Source: Priapulus caudatus (Eukaryota; Priapulida; Priapulimorpha; Priapulimorphida; Priapulidae). Taken from it: a stretch of 31,263 bases of DNA. This document shows positions 8,210 to 19,034 of this stretch, piece by piece; within the stretch, counting starts at the first letter, position 1; each line of letters opens with the position of its first letter. The position numbers were made by a program, and so were the translations under genes. A model generated the notes under the pieces. It was not told where the DNA came from. It did no database searches and saw nothing but the letters and a program-made list of their open reading frames with translations. Location: the NCBI RefSeq assembly GCF_000485595.1, contig NW_014578589.1:32306-63568 (forward strand), in the 5' to 3' direction.

Positions 8210-8423
8210 GTAAGTTTTGCACGTTGGTTCTACAGTATAAACGTTATTATTATTATCTATTATTATTAATTTACTATTTTTCCAAATGGATCACGGCATT
8301 AGGCTGGTGCTTCTGGGTTGGCGCTGTTCCAACCTGAGGACATGGTAATTCAATTCCAGATTTTTCGCAGGAATGTGCTGCTGTTCCCAATAAGTGCGAT
8401 TTCTTTTATTTTATTGATTGTTG

Positions 8424-8454
<31 letters not shown>

Positions 8455-8965
8455 TTATTCATTATCGTTATCGTTCCGTGTACCGTGATCGTTATCGTTA
8501 TCTTATCATTATTATTATCATATATTATTATTATTATTATTATTATTTATATTATTATTATTCTGATTATTGACCTTCCGTTAAAATCTCGAGCGAACAC
8601 GCCGCAATAGAATTTTCTGTAGCCGTCGCCTGTAACCACAGTTATACCGCGGGATTACACGCGTTTACGTCAAATTGTTCTGCTGCGCTGCACTTCGTTG
8701 GCAAACATTTGTTGAAGAACGTCCTATCCGGGAAATTATTGGCTAGAGCTGTCTGTCAAATCAGGGCAGGCGACTGTGTAAATTGGTCGCTGTTATTACT
8801 GCACATTACTGGACAGGCGAGGCGTGTTGAGCCGATGAATCACGACATTAAACAGCAGATTATCCTTTTTTCATTGATTATATATTGCGGAACGACATGG
8901 GAAGATAAAATAGACGGCAAATCCCGATTTAGGAAAACATCACGTTTGGTGAGTTCTGCTTGCAG
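8210..8965. other. Intron with TTA/ATCGTT repeats
   Basis: Intron between the TM3 and TM4 exons. It holds (TTA)n runs at about 8242-8275, 8425-8460 and 8525-8565, and a TTATCGTTATCG stretch at about 8460-8510. No coding signal is seen; the 119-codon frame at 8709-9068 is mostly intron and overlaps the next exon out of frame. Confidence 0.6.
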
Positions 8966-9098
8966 TCGTGCCCGTGTTTCCCGTCGCGGTCTACTGTGTC
9001 AATCAGAGCCCGGCACCAGCATCTCAACACGGCTTGTTGGATCGAGCATGGCCGAAGCATACGAGTGATCATCAATCCATCATTATCGCGCCTTCGTT
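8966..9098 (+). CDS. Class B GPCR exon: TM4 and extracellular loop 2
   Basis: Acceptor ttctgcttgcag (to 8965). The first half reads VPVFPVAVYC (8968-8997), the second half of TM4 with the conserved Pro. After a one-base frame change it reads SIRARHQHLNTACWIEHGRS (9000-9059). N-T-x-C-W is the family signature of loop 2, where the Cys pairs with the one at the top of TM3. After this the frame is again disturbed. Copy D has CGACGTGGATCATCAACTC, restoring a W-I-I-N start to TM5. The exon end is uncertain: gtagtt at 9099 is a plausible donor. Phase 1 entry agrees with the previous exon. Confidence 0.7.
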
Positions 9099-9826
9099 GT
9101 AGTTTAGACCCAATAGATGATTTATTGTAGTGAGATACGAGTCGCTTAGACCTTTTATCTGAGAACGCATCACTTACGGTACGCCAATTGTATCACTTGT
9201 TTATCGCATTTCTTTTCTTTTCTCCCGGGCTAGTATGAGTGACTTCTTCGCCATAGGTTAATTTCGGTTTCTATTATCATTTTGATACCAATTCGCGACG
9301 CATGCTGGATATGTCCGTTTGTGATTGTAGTGTAGCGTGCTCGGGGGAGGGGGGCAAAACACTGACGATTGGTTATTCTGCATATCGTCTCGCAGAAACT
9401 TGTGCTTGTACGCCTTTTATTGCGATTATAATTTAAAAGATTGGTATTACGTAAATATTTGCAAACCAGGGAAGTTTATTTATGGCTTCTGCTATAAACT
9501 GCCAATGCGTTATGCCATCAGGTTAAGCTGTTTTGAACAAATGAAGCAATCTGATTACACTTGTCATGTTTGCGTTGTCAAGTCACGTGGTACGCGATTT
9601 CGTTCCAGATAAACTTTCTGTTTGATTGACATCGTTCGTATCCTTCTGACGACTTGTTCAAGAAGAATACGCGATAGCAGTTCATCAATACCAGGCACGT
9701 AAACGCCGTTGAACTTCTTATTTAAATGTTTGGCGTGTCTGGACGCCACGACTGATAGAAAACCTTGGGAACATTGACATTTTGACTTGAGTTAATATAA
9801 TTTCTACCAATCAATGCCTGTTACAG
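9099..9826. other. Intron, no further feature
   Basis: Single-copy intron between loop 2 and the TM5/loop 3 exon, well matched by block D (16713-17563). A 91-codon frame at 9337-9612 is not preserved in D and has no domain, so it is not called. Confidence 0.5.
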
Positions 9827-9900
9827 CAAGCATGGCTGCTTACAGTTGCTTCCCCGTTTTTTTCGCGGAAACGCGCACTGAGAATTCATCCAACCAGCAG
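9827..9900 (+). CDS. Class B GPCR exon: end of TM5 and intracellular loop 3
   Basis: Acceptor ctgttacag (to 9826), donor gtgggc (9901). The 3-prime half reads AETRTENSSNQQ in phase 0, matching the loop 3 pattern K-L-R-x-T-...-Q-Y-R-K that couples these receptors to G proteins. Copy D (17564-17640) is open throughout and ends FFLRNATENSSNQQ. The upstream half differs between copies and is not reliable here. The phase-0 end matches the phase-0 start of the TM6 exon, giving NSSNQQ followed by a basic stretch. The short exon has no hallmark of its own; the call rests on position, phase and conservation between copies. Confidence 0.6.
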
Positions 9901-10106
9901 GTGGGCGTAGGACTCGTTTCCTTTACTGAGCTTACAGTAGAGATCCCAGGCGATAGGCGTACGGAACAGAGTACTAGAACAGAGTTAGCGAAATACAATT
10001 TGTTGTTTATTAACATCGTTTTATTATTGAAAGTGCCCAATACCTGTTGGTACAGAGAACCAGCTTCAGTCATGATGATCATCTTTCACTTCCGTATCTT
10101 CTTCAG

Positions 10107-10248
10107 AAGACGAGTGGCGCCTGCCGTGGTTGCGTTGACGCCTCTTCACTCGGAGTCACCTTCTTCTTCACGTTCTACTGACCGCAGCTGCCAGCGCGGC
10201 GGGTTTCCACCAATACAATCTTTACAGCTATTCATCGAGGGCTACAAG
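10107..10248 (+). CDS. Class B GPCR exon: TM6 and extracellular loop 3
   Basis: Acceptor tccgtatcttcttcag (to 10106), donor gttta (10249; gtagc in copy D). Reading C and D together gives a basic K-x-V-R-A-S start, then VVALTPLLGVTFFFTFY. This is the (R/K)A-(T/S)-L-V-L-x-P-L-L-G motif of TM6. The exon ends in copy D with YQIFNS then LEGVQ, placing the splice exactly at the Q|G boundary before TM7, as in other family members. In this copy CCTCTTCACTCGGAGTC has two extra bases. A TGA stands at 10179-10181 where copy D has CGA (Arg, FYRP). A frame of 153 codons across this exon and its intron is a chance reading. Confidence 0.75.
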
Positions 10249-10689
10249 GTTTACGAAGCGACAGCGATTAGATAATTCCATATTAATATTAACATCGTTA
10301 ATATAATGGATTATTAATCATTCTAGAAGAATAAGATTATCAATATTGGTTAGTAAAACATTTTTATTGTAGTTTAGAGTTAGCAGTTAGTTATTATTAT
10401 TTTAGTTTTATACGTTGTTAGTTTAGTAGTTTAAGTCAGAGTATAGTCTTAAGTTGTTGAATATAATCTTGATCGCATTACAGGTGTTCGTGGTACCAAC
10501 TTTAATGTACACTGTTAGATTGAGTACGATAACGTAATAAAACCGTTAGATGCAATATTATAGTCCGTATCATGTCTATGTTGACAATACGTTACGACAA
10601 CGAAGGAAAGTCATATTCAAAGAATGCCGATGAAACCTCATTGTTAAATTTTCGATGCGGTATTTCACGCGGGTATTTTCTTTTTCCAG
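10249..10689. other. Intron between the TM6 and TM7 exons
   Basis: AT-rich single-copy intron, collinear with 17993-18447. It contains TTAGTTAGTTTAG-like runs at about 10378-10440. No independent feature is seen. Confidence 0.5.
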
Positions 10690-10734
10690 TGGTTTCTTTG
10701 TCGCACTTATTATTCTGCTATCTTAATGGCGACG
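10690..10734 (+). CDS. Class B GPCR exon: TM7 micro-exon
   Basis: Acceptor tattttctttttccag (to 10689), donor gtaagc (10735). Allowing for an extra T at the start, an extra A in TTATTATTC and CG for G at the end, it reads GFFVALIFCYLNGE. That is 14 residues or 42 nt, between two phase-0 introns. Secretin-family receptors (PTH, calcitonin and CRF receptors) carry TM7 in a conserved 42-nt exon with exactly this G-F-F-V-A..C-x-x-N-x-E content, and skipping it gives known receptor variants. Copy D (18448-18491) ends GAG|gta, supporting the Glu. This is the strongest single proof of the family assignment after the TM2 exon. Confidence 0.78.
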
Positions 10735-11282
10735 GTAAGCCGAATCGTCACCTAAAGAACATTCTAAGAATGAGCGGTAGTCTCAGTGAAAGTTGATGAA
10801 TAATAATCATTATACTACTTACTTAATAGCCTCTACGTAGGTAAAATAATTCTATTTCATATTCTCGATATTATTGAATTAGTAATTTATGTTGAGTCCG
10901 AATCGGATAATTTCGGTAAATTGTAGGTTCTTGTCCGGCGATAGTAGAAGTTTGTGAACGATTTAATTCTGTTGCAATCATTACAAGTGTGTACATATGT
11001 ATATATCCATATATATGTGCTGTGCGTTGCATGCGTGCGTACGACTGCGTGTGTGGAGTGCGCGCGCCCCACCCGTTTTGTTTTGGTTTTTTTGTTTGGT
11101 GTATTGTGCAGAGGTAAATTTGGCGTTTAGCGCATTACTTAGCCTTGAACTTAAAATACATTGTCAATTCTTATGATTTGATTCTCAACTGCCACTGGCC
11201 AGAGTTTACCAGTATCCGGTCTCATGAACTATTGCATTTGATAAATAAATAACATTGAAAATTCTGTCCGTCTCCATTGCAG
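10735..11282. other. Intron before the tail exon
   Basis: AT-rich intron with a short TATATCCATATATATG / GCATGCGTGCGTACG patch at about 10994-11045. Collinear with 18492-19034. Nothing else is seen. Confidence 0.5.
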
Positions 11283-11387
11283 GTTATCGCTCTTCTCGTC
11301 CGTGGAGTTGACACTGAAGAGAAACGGCTTTCCAGTCGATTGTCAGTAGGCCGCATGTGCCACTGCCTTCTACACGATTCACAGTGA
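11283..11387 (+). CDS. Probable class B GPCR C-terminal tail exon (copy C)
   Basis: Acceptor gtccgtctccattgcag (to 11282), conserved in copy D (19034). In phase 0 it follows NGE as VIALLVRGVDTEEKRLSSR and runs to TGA at 11385-11387. An E-V directly after N-G is what the family has at the end of TM7, and a basic amphipathic helix 8 should follow. C and D disagree by several indels, so the true frame is uncertain and the real exon may run further (to about 11490). Confidence 0.45.
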   Translation, partial: VIALLVRGVDTEEKRLSSRLSVGRMCHCLLHDSQ

Positions 11388-11489
11388 CGTCAAGTCTTAC
11401 GGATAAGGCAGAACAGCGGGTTCTAACCCCAGCAGATAAATGCGGCCACACCTCAGTGTGACATCGGTTCAACAGCATAACAGACAAGG

Positions 11490-12000
11490 AGAACTCGAAT
11501 TCTTTCCGCTGGTCATGTTCTTATGACGTTCAGGTCAGCCGGTTAACGATCCCAGAAAGAGGTGCTTAACACAACGAATGGCGCCGCATGACGTCATATT
11601 GGCAGGTTCTATCTGACTATAAAAAATATGCATAAGCTGTATCGGATGTCACGCGACATTACTATTTACAACATCTGATTGCTTTGAGATGTCTTAACGC
11701 TACACTAATTATTCTATAAAATGCCGATAACATATTTATTCGGCTGTGCTATTAATACGGACGAGAACGTTTGCTGCGTGGTATAATTGTGGGATTTGTG
11801 TAAGGTCATGCTAACTGAATGTTAACATATTAAATCTGTGTCAAATGGAAGCCAACAGTTATTTGTGTAACTACGCATGTGACGGCTGGTCCGGCCCAAT
11901 TAAAGCGATGCAGTATTATATCGCGGGAGGAAGGGTTTGTGTCGTAGTGACTACTAAAAGGACACACCAATGATAGGTCTCACTCGCTCTCTTGCTTCTC
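11490..12000. other. Single-copy non-coding sequence downstream of the tail exon
   Basis: Collinear with about 19230-19735 of block D. No reading frame, repeat array or RNA gene was recognised. Confidence 0.45.
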
Positions 12001-12002
12001 TG

Positions 12003-12135
12003 CTCTCTCTCACAACACACACCAACACACACACATCACACACACCACACACACCACACACACACACAACACGCACGCACGCACGCACGCACGGCACGCG
12101 CACGCGACGCACGCACGCACGCACGCGCACGCACT
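12003..12135. repeat. (CA)n then (CACG)n array
   Basis: ACACACC-type repeats from about 12012 to 12070, then CACGCACGC repeats to about 12133. The equivalent stretch in block D is at about 19790-19890. Confidence 0.85.
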
Positions 12136-12139
12136 ATTC

Positions 12140-14192
12140 CCGTTATATTCACGTTTCTCTCCAGTTATGATCTACTTCTTCGCATTCTTTTCGCTCGACC
12201 TGTTTTATGCTGTTTATTTCATACTGTTTCGCGTTCCCTTCAAACCATACTGCCACCTACTGACTCTTGATTTAACGAGTTTTGTATCTTTACACTTCCT
12301 GCTATCTTTCTTATTCCTTTGCAACCTCTCCCTCTTCAAATAGAAATGCGGATCCTCATGAGAGGCGCAACCGCGCTGCTGCAAAATCGGAGTGTCTGCA
12401 TAGCAACTGAATTGTCACCGGGATATTCGAACAAAATTTGTTTGTTTGTACATGTTGTTGGATATTCATAAAATGTCCTCTCTAAATGAGCCGTTTTTCT
12501 GTTTATCCTAACTCATGAAGAGCGTTTGGGTGTACATGCCTGCCCACAGTATACGGTTATAGCCAGTAATCCATGAATAATGATGTTGATACCCAAAACT
12601 GGTGTTCTGTGGTATATTTATAATTAGGGTATTCTAATTCTTGCGGACATCCGCACCGTAAATGGGCTTGAGTGTCTACCCATAGTATAGGATAACGAAT
12701 CATGTATTTGATCATCTATTCGTATAGACCTATGCAAAGACCACAACATTTATACAACACTGATATGAACTATTGTAACAATATTTTGGTTTTATTGTAT
12801 GGTAATAACGTTGATGCACTTAGCTTTTTGCTAGAAGTCTTGTTTTGAGCCGCATGTAGAAATTGACACAAGATTCGTTATCACCTGCGCGTTAGAATAA
12901 CAACAATCAAGCGATATCAAGAACATGCAAAGCCGTTAAAAGTCTTATATCATAAAGAGCGTTTACCGTGTACGTAATAGTATAGTACTGCGAGACTTAT
13001 TGATATAGAATTTGATGACACGTATAGACCCTATAGCTGCGATCAGTTAAAAGTTACGATCTACGTAACCTCAAACCCTCATAATTGATTAGTATCAAAG
13101 ATCCAAGGGATATATCGAAGACGAGGAGAAACATATAGTTATATCACATAGACAGGATCAACACTGCGGTTGCAGTAGTGGAAGTTCAAATTTTCCAATT
13201 AAGCAAAAAAAGAAGGGACAGAATTTTATATGGTGATACGACAGAAACGAAGAAGCTCAGTTTTCGTCATACTGCTAATTAACAATTAAATTAATGAATT
13301 ATTATAATATGTCTATTTGATTATAAATATTTTTTATTTGTTATACTGCTACATGTATAAAATGTCAGCTCATTGGCATTTCAAATCTTTGAAATTTCTT
13401 CAAAGTTCGGAAGTTTTAAGGAGAGTAAACTGATACGTTATAATTATTTACATATACGGCCCATAGTTTGTTTTCATTGAAAAATAATTCATAAAACCAT
13501 GATCATAGGTATGGGTTTTTTTATTTATTTTGATTCGTTATCTGCAATATTAATATCAATGCAGCTATAACCAAAATAATAGCGTCATGAATTAAAATGC
13601 GGCTAGATCAATTACCAATTATAGAAACACAAAAACTGCCGACAATACGCTTATTTGCAGAATTTCTATTCCATATTGCTATCTATATTCATTTACTCAC
13701 ATACACATGCCGGTCTTAGAATATACCATTCGCATATTCAAAAAAGACTTTTCAAAATGTGAAATACTACTCATTACTATTAGCATAAAAATAAATGCAA
13801 ATATAGTCCGCGATGCAACGCTAGCTCTACATCTCACGTTAGAGTAACCAGCTATTACCTAGGCGTTCACCGCGATTAATAATTGTACCGTAATATCTCC
13901 TCTAAATCGGTATATATTATTTTGATGCGTATACCCGGTAATTTGCTTATTAACACAATATTATTAACGCATGGCCTTGGAGTGAATTGAAACAATAGGC
14001 ATAATACAATAGTGACCATCACAAAGCTCGTTACCAAGGCCAGCAGTGCGCCGATATTCGACGCATTCTAATATTCGGATAGATATTCTCTTATAGCTCG
14101 CACCTTGTTTGTTAAAATGCAATCGGTTCGCGAAGTTTTTTTCTTAGCAGTCCATGAAAAACATCGTGGGCCGCGTGAGTAATATATAGATA
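12140..14192. other. AT-rich non-coding stretch, no gene seen
   Basis: About 2 kb without a credible open frame or array. Up to about 12795 it matches block D (to about 20620). From about 12800 to the gap it is single-copy, AT-rich and stop-dense in all frames. Probably a long intron or intergenic DNA. Confidence 0.5.
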
Positions 14193-14217
14193 NNNNNNNN
14201 NNNNNNNNNNNNNNNNN
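14193..14217. other. Assembly gap (25 N)
   Basis: Exactly 25 undetermined bases between the end of single-copy sequence and the start of block D. A fixed-size run of this length is typical of a placeholder for a gap of unknown size. The order and distance of C and D are therefore not established. Confidence 0.95.
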
Positions 14218-14459
14218 TAATCCTATTATTCCACTTTTTATATATAATCTATGTGGATTATATATTTAATCTATGTGGAGTATATATATCTATGTGGATA
14301 TATAAATCTATAGTGGATAATAAATATATATATATATATATATCTTATGTGGAATATATATCATGATGGCTTGCCTCAGCCGGCACCACGCACTGCACTC
14401 ACACGCGATTTAAAGCTATATAGGTTGAGCTGAGTTTCGCCTTGGTCTCTTTCGCCCCG

Positions 14460-15555
14460 CTCTGTCTTCTCTCTCTCTCTCCGCTCCCTCTCTTCTCTCT
14501 TCTCGTCTCTCTCTCTCTCAATCATCGCACACAGCACCCTCTCTCTCTCCACGCACCACTTCTTTCACACGCCTCTTCCCTCACACATGTACGCCACATA
14601 CGCGCTCACACGCTACACAGCACACACACACACAAACACAGCGACACACCACACACACCACACACACACACACACACGCATACTGATATACGAAGCGCAC
14701 GCACACGACCCTACTTTCCTCTCTCTCACCCTCTCTCTCCTCTCTCACGCGCGCTGCTCTCTCTCTTTCTCTCTTCTCTTTTCTCTCGCGCTCTCTCCTC
14801 CTTCTATCTATCTAATACACTCGTATCCTATTTCTATCGCTACTCTATTCTATCTATCCTATCTATCTCATCTATCTCGATATCTATCTATCTATCTATC
14901 TATCGGTCATATCTATCTATCTAATTATCTATCATCTATCTATCATTCTATCTATCTGGTCTATCGTAGTCTTACAATCGAAATCGATCTAATTCTATCT
15001 GTCTATTCTATCCCCTATCTAATTTATTCTATTATCTATCTATCTATCTAATCTTTCTATCTAGTTCGTATCTATCTCATTTATCTATCTATCTATCTCT
15101 ATTATATATATCTGTATCTATCAATCTATTTATCTATCTATCTATCTATCTATTTACCTACCTACCTACCTATCTATCTCTCTTATCTATCTACTATCTA
15201 TCTATTATATGCTATTCTTACATACCTACTACTCTATCTATATATCTACCTACCTATTCTATCTATTATCTATCTATCTATCTATCTTATCTATCTATCC
15301 TCATCTATCTATCTATCTATCTATCTACTCTATCATATCTATCTATCTATCTATCTATCTATTTATCTACCTACCTACCTACCAATCTATCTATCTACTA
15401 CCTACCTACTATCTATCTATCCTATCTATCTAATCCTATCTATCTATCTATCTATCTATCTACCTGACCTACCTATATCTACGTTTCTTCTATCTATCTA
15501 TCTTCTATCTATCTATCGTATCTATCTATCTATCTATTCTATTCTATCTATCTGT
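14460..15555. repeat. Compound array of block D: (CT)n, (CA)n, (CT)n, (TCTA)n
   Basis: Same order as 7022-8015, with the TCTA portion longer (about 740 bp against about 580). Frames of 160 and 154 codons reading SLSL or YLSI are repeat translation. Confidence 0.9.
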
Positions 15556-15586
15556 TTTCTCTCTCTGCGCCTCTCACGGCAGACAG

Positions 15587-15761
15587 CAATCCACGAGTTG
15601 CATTCTGCTTCATTCGCGTGTTCGTTTCACAAGTACGTTACGCCTCAACCAACTACACGTGGATGCATCTGCGAGGTCTTCTTCCTGCATAAGCCTTCAT
15701 CGCCCGCTGCTTGCCGCCCGGCAGGATAGCATGGTCGTCTTTCTACATCGGTCCGGCTGGC
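15587..15761 (+). CDS. Copy D of the TM3/TM4 exon
   Basis: Acceptor cggcagacag (to 15586), donor gtaagg (15762). In one frame STNYTWM is read directly (ACCAACTACACGTGGATG, 15647-15664), which is not intact in copy C. LHK..IAAAF is recognisable out of frame. It ends GGCTGGC, supporting a G-W motif in place of the G-V-A seen in copy C. It is not translatable end to end without indel correction. The two copies together define the TM3 hallmark. Confidence 0.55.
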
Positions 15762-15959
15762 GTAAGGTTTGCGTGCGTTCTTACAGTATAACGTTCGTTA
15801 GTTTATGATTATTCATTACATTATTATTTCCAGAGTGGATCACCGGCATTAGCTGTTGGTCTTCTTCGGTGGCCGTGTTTCCAACCCTGGGCACAGTGGT
15901 AATTCCATATCCAGAATTTTTCGCAGTGCATGTGTGCTGTCCCAATTAGTGCGATTTTC

Positions 15960-15998
15960 TCTTATTATTATTATTGTTTGTTAATTCTATTATGATTA

Positions 15999-16030
<32 letters not shown>

Positions 16031-16110
16031 GTTATCAGTTATAGTTATCGTTGATCATTATCATTATCACCTTTATTTATTCCATTATTTATTATTATTA
16101 TTTTTATCAC
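15960..16110. repeat. (TTA)n and TTATCA-type microsatellite in the block D intron
   Basis: TTATTATTA runs and TCATTATCATTATCG stretches, matching 8420-8570 of block C. Confidence 0.8.
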
Positions 16111-16564
16111 TTTGACTTCCGTTAAATCAATTCTCTCATGCCAACCCCAGCGGCCCCAACTTAGCACCATTTCTGCTACGTCCTTAACTACCCAGTTTAT
16201 GACGCGGATTTACACGCGTATTACCGTCGACAATTGGGCACTGCTGCGGGCCACTTCGTTGGCAAGACATTTAGTTCGAAGAAACGTCTATCTCGAAATT
16301 CATTGGCGCCTATAACAGGTGTTCTGTCAATCAGGGGCAGGCGGACTGTGTAAATTGGTCGCTGTTATTAGCTGCCACTCTCTACTGGACAGGCGAGCGT
16401 TGTGAGCCGACTAATCCTACCCGACATTAACAGCCATGATTATCCTTTTTCATTTATCTATATTTACTTTGGATATCGACATGGGAAGGAAAAGATAGAC
16501 GGCAGAATCCCCATAGAAAAACATTCCCACCTACCCCCCCAGTTGTGAGTCTCCTGTTTTGCAG

Positions 16565-16712
16565 CTCGTGCCCCGTGTGTCTTCTCCCGTCCGGTCTACT
16601 GTGTTCATCAGAGCCCGCACCAGATCTCCAACACGGTTGTTGCGAATCGAGATGGCCGCAAGCTCTCACCGACGTGGATCATCAACTCCACTCTCTCGGG
16701 TCCGCCTTCGTT
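16565..16712 (+). CDS. Copy D of the TM4/loop 2 exon
   Basis: Acceptor ctgttttgcag (to 16564). CTCGTGCCCCGTG, GTCTACTGTGT, AGAGCCCGCACCAG and AACACGG match 8966-9098 with indels. Its distinctive value is GTGGATCATCAACTC (16672-16686), which reads W-I-I-N and supplies the conserved Trp at the start of TM5 that copy C has lost. The Cys-Trp of loop 2 is damaged in this copy (GTTGTTGCGAATC). The exon end near 16712 is uncertain. Confidence 0.5.
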
Positions 16713-17563
16713 TGTATTCCTCCTCCCACCCCCTCTCTCTCGTCCCCCCCTCTCCTCCGGTTTAGGACCAATATATGATTTATTTTGTAGTACGATACTA
16801 GTCGCTTATTACGCTCGTTTTTACTTCTGGAAACGCGGTCACTTAGCTTGACGCAAAGTTCACTGTATCCGCATTTTTCTTTTTCTTTTTCCGTGGCTGT
16901 ATGATCGGAACTCTTCGCCATAGGTTTAATTTCGGTTCTATGTTATCAGGTTTTGATACAATTCGCGACCGCAGCTGGATATGTACGATTTGTTGATGTC
17001 TTAGTGTAGGGTCGTGCGGGGGAGGGGGCAAAACACTGACGATGGTATATTCTGCACATCGTCTCGCGAACTCTGTGCTGTACGTTATTAATTGCCGAAT
17101 AATATTATAAAAAGATTGTATTACGGTAAATATTGCCCAACCAGAAAGTTTAATTTATGGCTCTGCCTATCAAATCCCACTGGCGCAACTCGTCGTTTAA
17201 TGCCTTCATTACAAGCTGTTGAACAATGAAGCAATGATTACACTGTCATCGTTTTGCGTTGTCAAGCTCACGTGGTCACCGATTTCGTTCCAGATACTTT
17301 CTGTTTTCTGATTACACATGTCCTCGGTCGTTTGTATCCTTCTGACGACTTTCAAGGAAGAAATACGGCCATAGCAGTTCATTCAAAATTACAGCGCCAT
17401 CCGTTAAACGCCGTTAGAAATTCTTATTTAACATGTGGGCCGCTGTCCTGGACCGCACGACTTATTCAGACAAACCTCTGGACACATTTGACATTTTTTG
17501 ACTTGAGTTTAATATAATTATTCTTACTAATTCATTTTTTTTTTGGGCCCCCCCTGTGTACAG

Positions 17564-17640
17564 TGCAAGCATGTGTCTTGTTAGAGTTTGTTCCCCGTTT
17601 TTTTCTGCGGAACGCAACTGAGAATTCATCCAACCAGCAG
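17564..17640 (+). CDS. Copy D of the TM5/loop 3 exon
   Basis: Acceptor cccctgtgtacag (to 17563), donor gtgcgt (17641). It is open throughout in the phase that ends CAG|gt: VLLEFVPRFFLRNATENSS then NQQ. The hydrophobic start, basic L-R and Q-Q end suit the cytoplasmic end of TM5 plus loop 3. Copy C shares the last 40 bases exactly, from GAGAATTC to the donor. Confidence 0.55.
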
Positions 17641-17857
17641 GTGCGTAAGATCGTTTCCTTTAACCCTGAGCTTTACAGCTAGAATCCTCTCAGGGCCGAT
17701 AGGTACGGACAGATGTACCTAGAAGAGCAGTAGCGAAATCATCAATTTTGTTATTAAACCATCGTTATTACTTTATGAAAGTGCCCAAGTTACCTGTGGT
17801 TACAGAGAACCACTCCTCAGTCATGATGATCATCTATCACTTCCGTATCTTCTTCAG

Positions 17858-17992
17858 GAGACGGTGCGCGTCCGTGTTGCTGTGACTGCCTCTTCTCGAG
17901 TCACCTTCTTCTCACGTTCTACCGACCGCAAGTGCCACGCGGCGGGTTTCACCAATTACCAAATCTTTAACAGCATTCTCGAGGGCGTACAG
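17858..17992 (+). CDS. Copy D of the TM6/loop 3 exon
   Basis: Acceptor tccgtatcttcttcag (to 17857), donor gtagcg (17993). ACGGTGCGCG gives T-V-R-A at the loop 3/TM6 border. CCTCTTCTCGAGTCACC corresponds to P-L-L-G-V-T with one base missing. TTCTACCGACCG reads F-Y-R-P, where copy C has a stop codon. The end reads YQIF..ILEGVQ in phase 0 with one indel. Complementary to copy C: each supplies bases the other lost. Confidence 0.6.
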
Positions 17993-18447
17993 GTAGCGAA
18001 GCGATCCAGCTACATTAGTATAATTCCTATACAATATTAACATCGTTAATTATTAATTGACTTATTAATGCATTCTTAGAAGAAATAAGACTTTCAATAT
18101 TTGGTAGTAAACATTTTTATTGGTAGTTGTATAGTTAGATTAGTTATTATTATCTTTCGTTTTAGTTGTTAGTTTAGTAGTTTAAGTAGTCTCTAAGATT
18201 TTGATATAATTGACTCACATTACACGCTGCTACGTGGTCACCAACTTTAATGTAGACTGTTTAGATTAGTACCGATACGGTACATTAAAACCTTGATGCA
18301 TGATCATAGTCGTAATCAATGCTCTATGGTTGAAACGATACGCTTACGAAACGATAAGAAATCATATTCAAAGAATTTGCTCCATGCGAATACCTCATTT
18401 GTTAAATTTTTCGAGCGGTTATATTTTCACGCGGATTTTCTTTTCAG

Positions 18448-18491
18448 GGTTTCTTGTTCGCACTTAATATTCTGGCTATCTTAATGGCGAG
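18448..18491 (+). CDS. Copy D of the TM7 micro-exon
   Basis: Acceptor gattttcttttcag (to 18447), donor gtagcc (18492). GGTTTCTTG..TTCGCACTTA and CTATCTTAATGGCGAG match 10690-10734. The exon is 44 nt, two more than the 42 nt expected for the family. It ends in GAG, giving the N-G-E end of TM7. Confidence 0.6.
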
Positions 18492-19034
18492 GTAGCCAAT
18501 ATCGTCACCTTAAAGACGTTCTAGCAATGAGGTAGTCTTCAGTGAGAGATTGATGAATAACTGATTAAATCACTATCTACTTAATAGCTACTACGTAGTA
18601 AAATAATCTGATTTTCATTCGGATATTATTACTTAGTAATTTAGTTTGCAGTCCGAATCGGATAAATTTCTTAAATTGTATTCTGTCGGCGAATAGAAGT
18701 TTGTGAACGATTTAATTCTTGTATGCAAATCATTACAAGTGTGTACATATGTAGTATATCTCATCATATCATGTTGCGTGGCGTGCATGCGTGCGTTTAC
18801 GTGCGTGTGTGTGTGAGTGCGCGCGCCACGTGTGTTTGTTTGTGCATGGTATTGTGCAGGTAAATTTTGCGTTTAGCGCAGTTACTTAGCTTTGTAACTT
18901 AATAAGACATTGTATTCTATGATTTGATTCTCACTGCTCACTGGCCAGAATTTACAGTATCCGAAGACTCATGAACTATTGCATTGAATAAAATAAATAA
19001 ACATTTGAAAATTTCTGTCCGTCTCCATTGGCAG

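Noticed and set aside
9814-10275. 153-codon frame beginning MPVTASMAAYSC as one gene
   Set aside because: It crosses two receptor exons and the intron between them; only the AETRTENSSNQQ part is in the coding frame.
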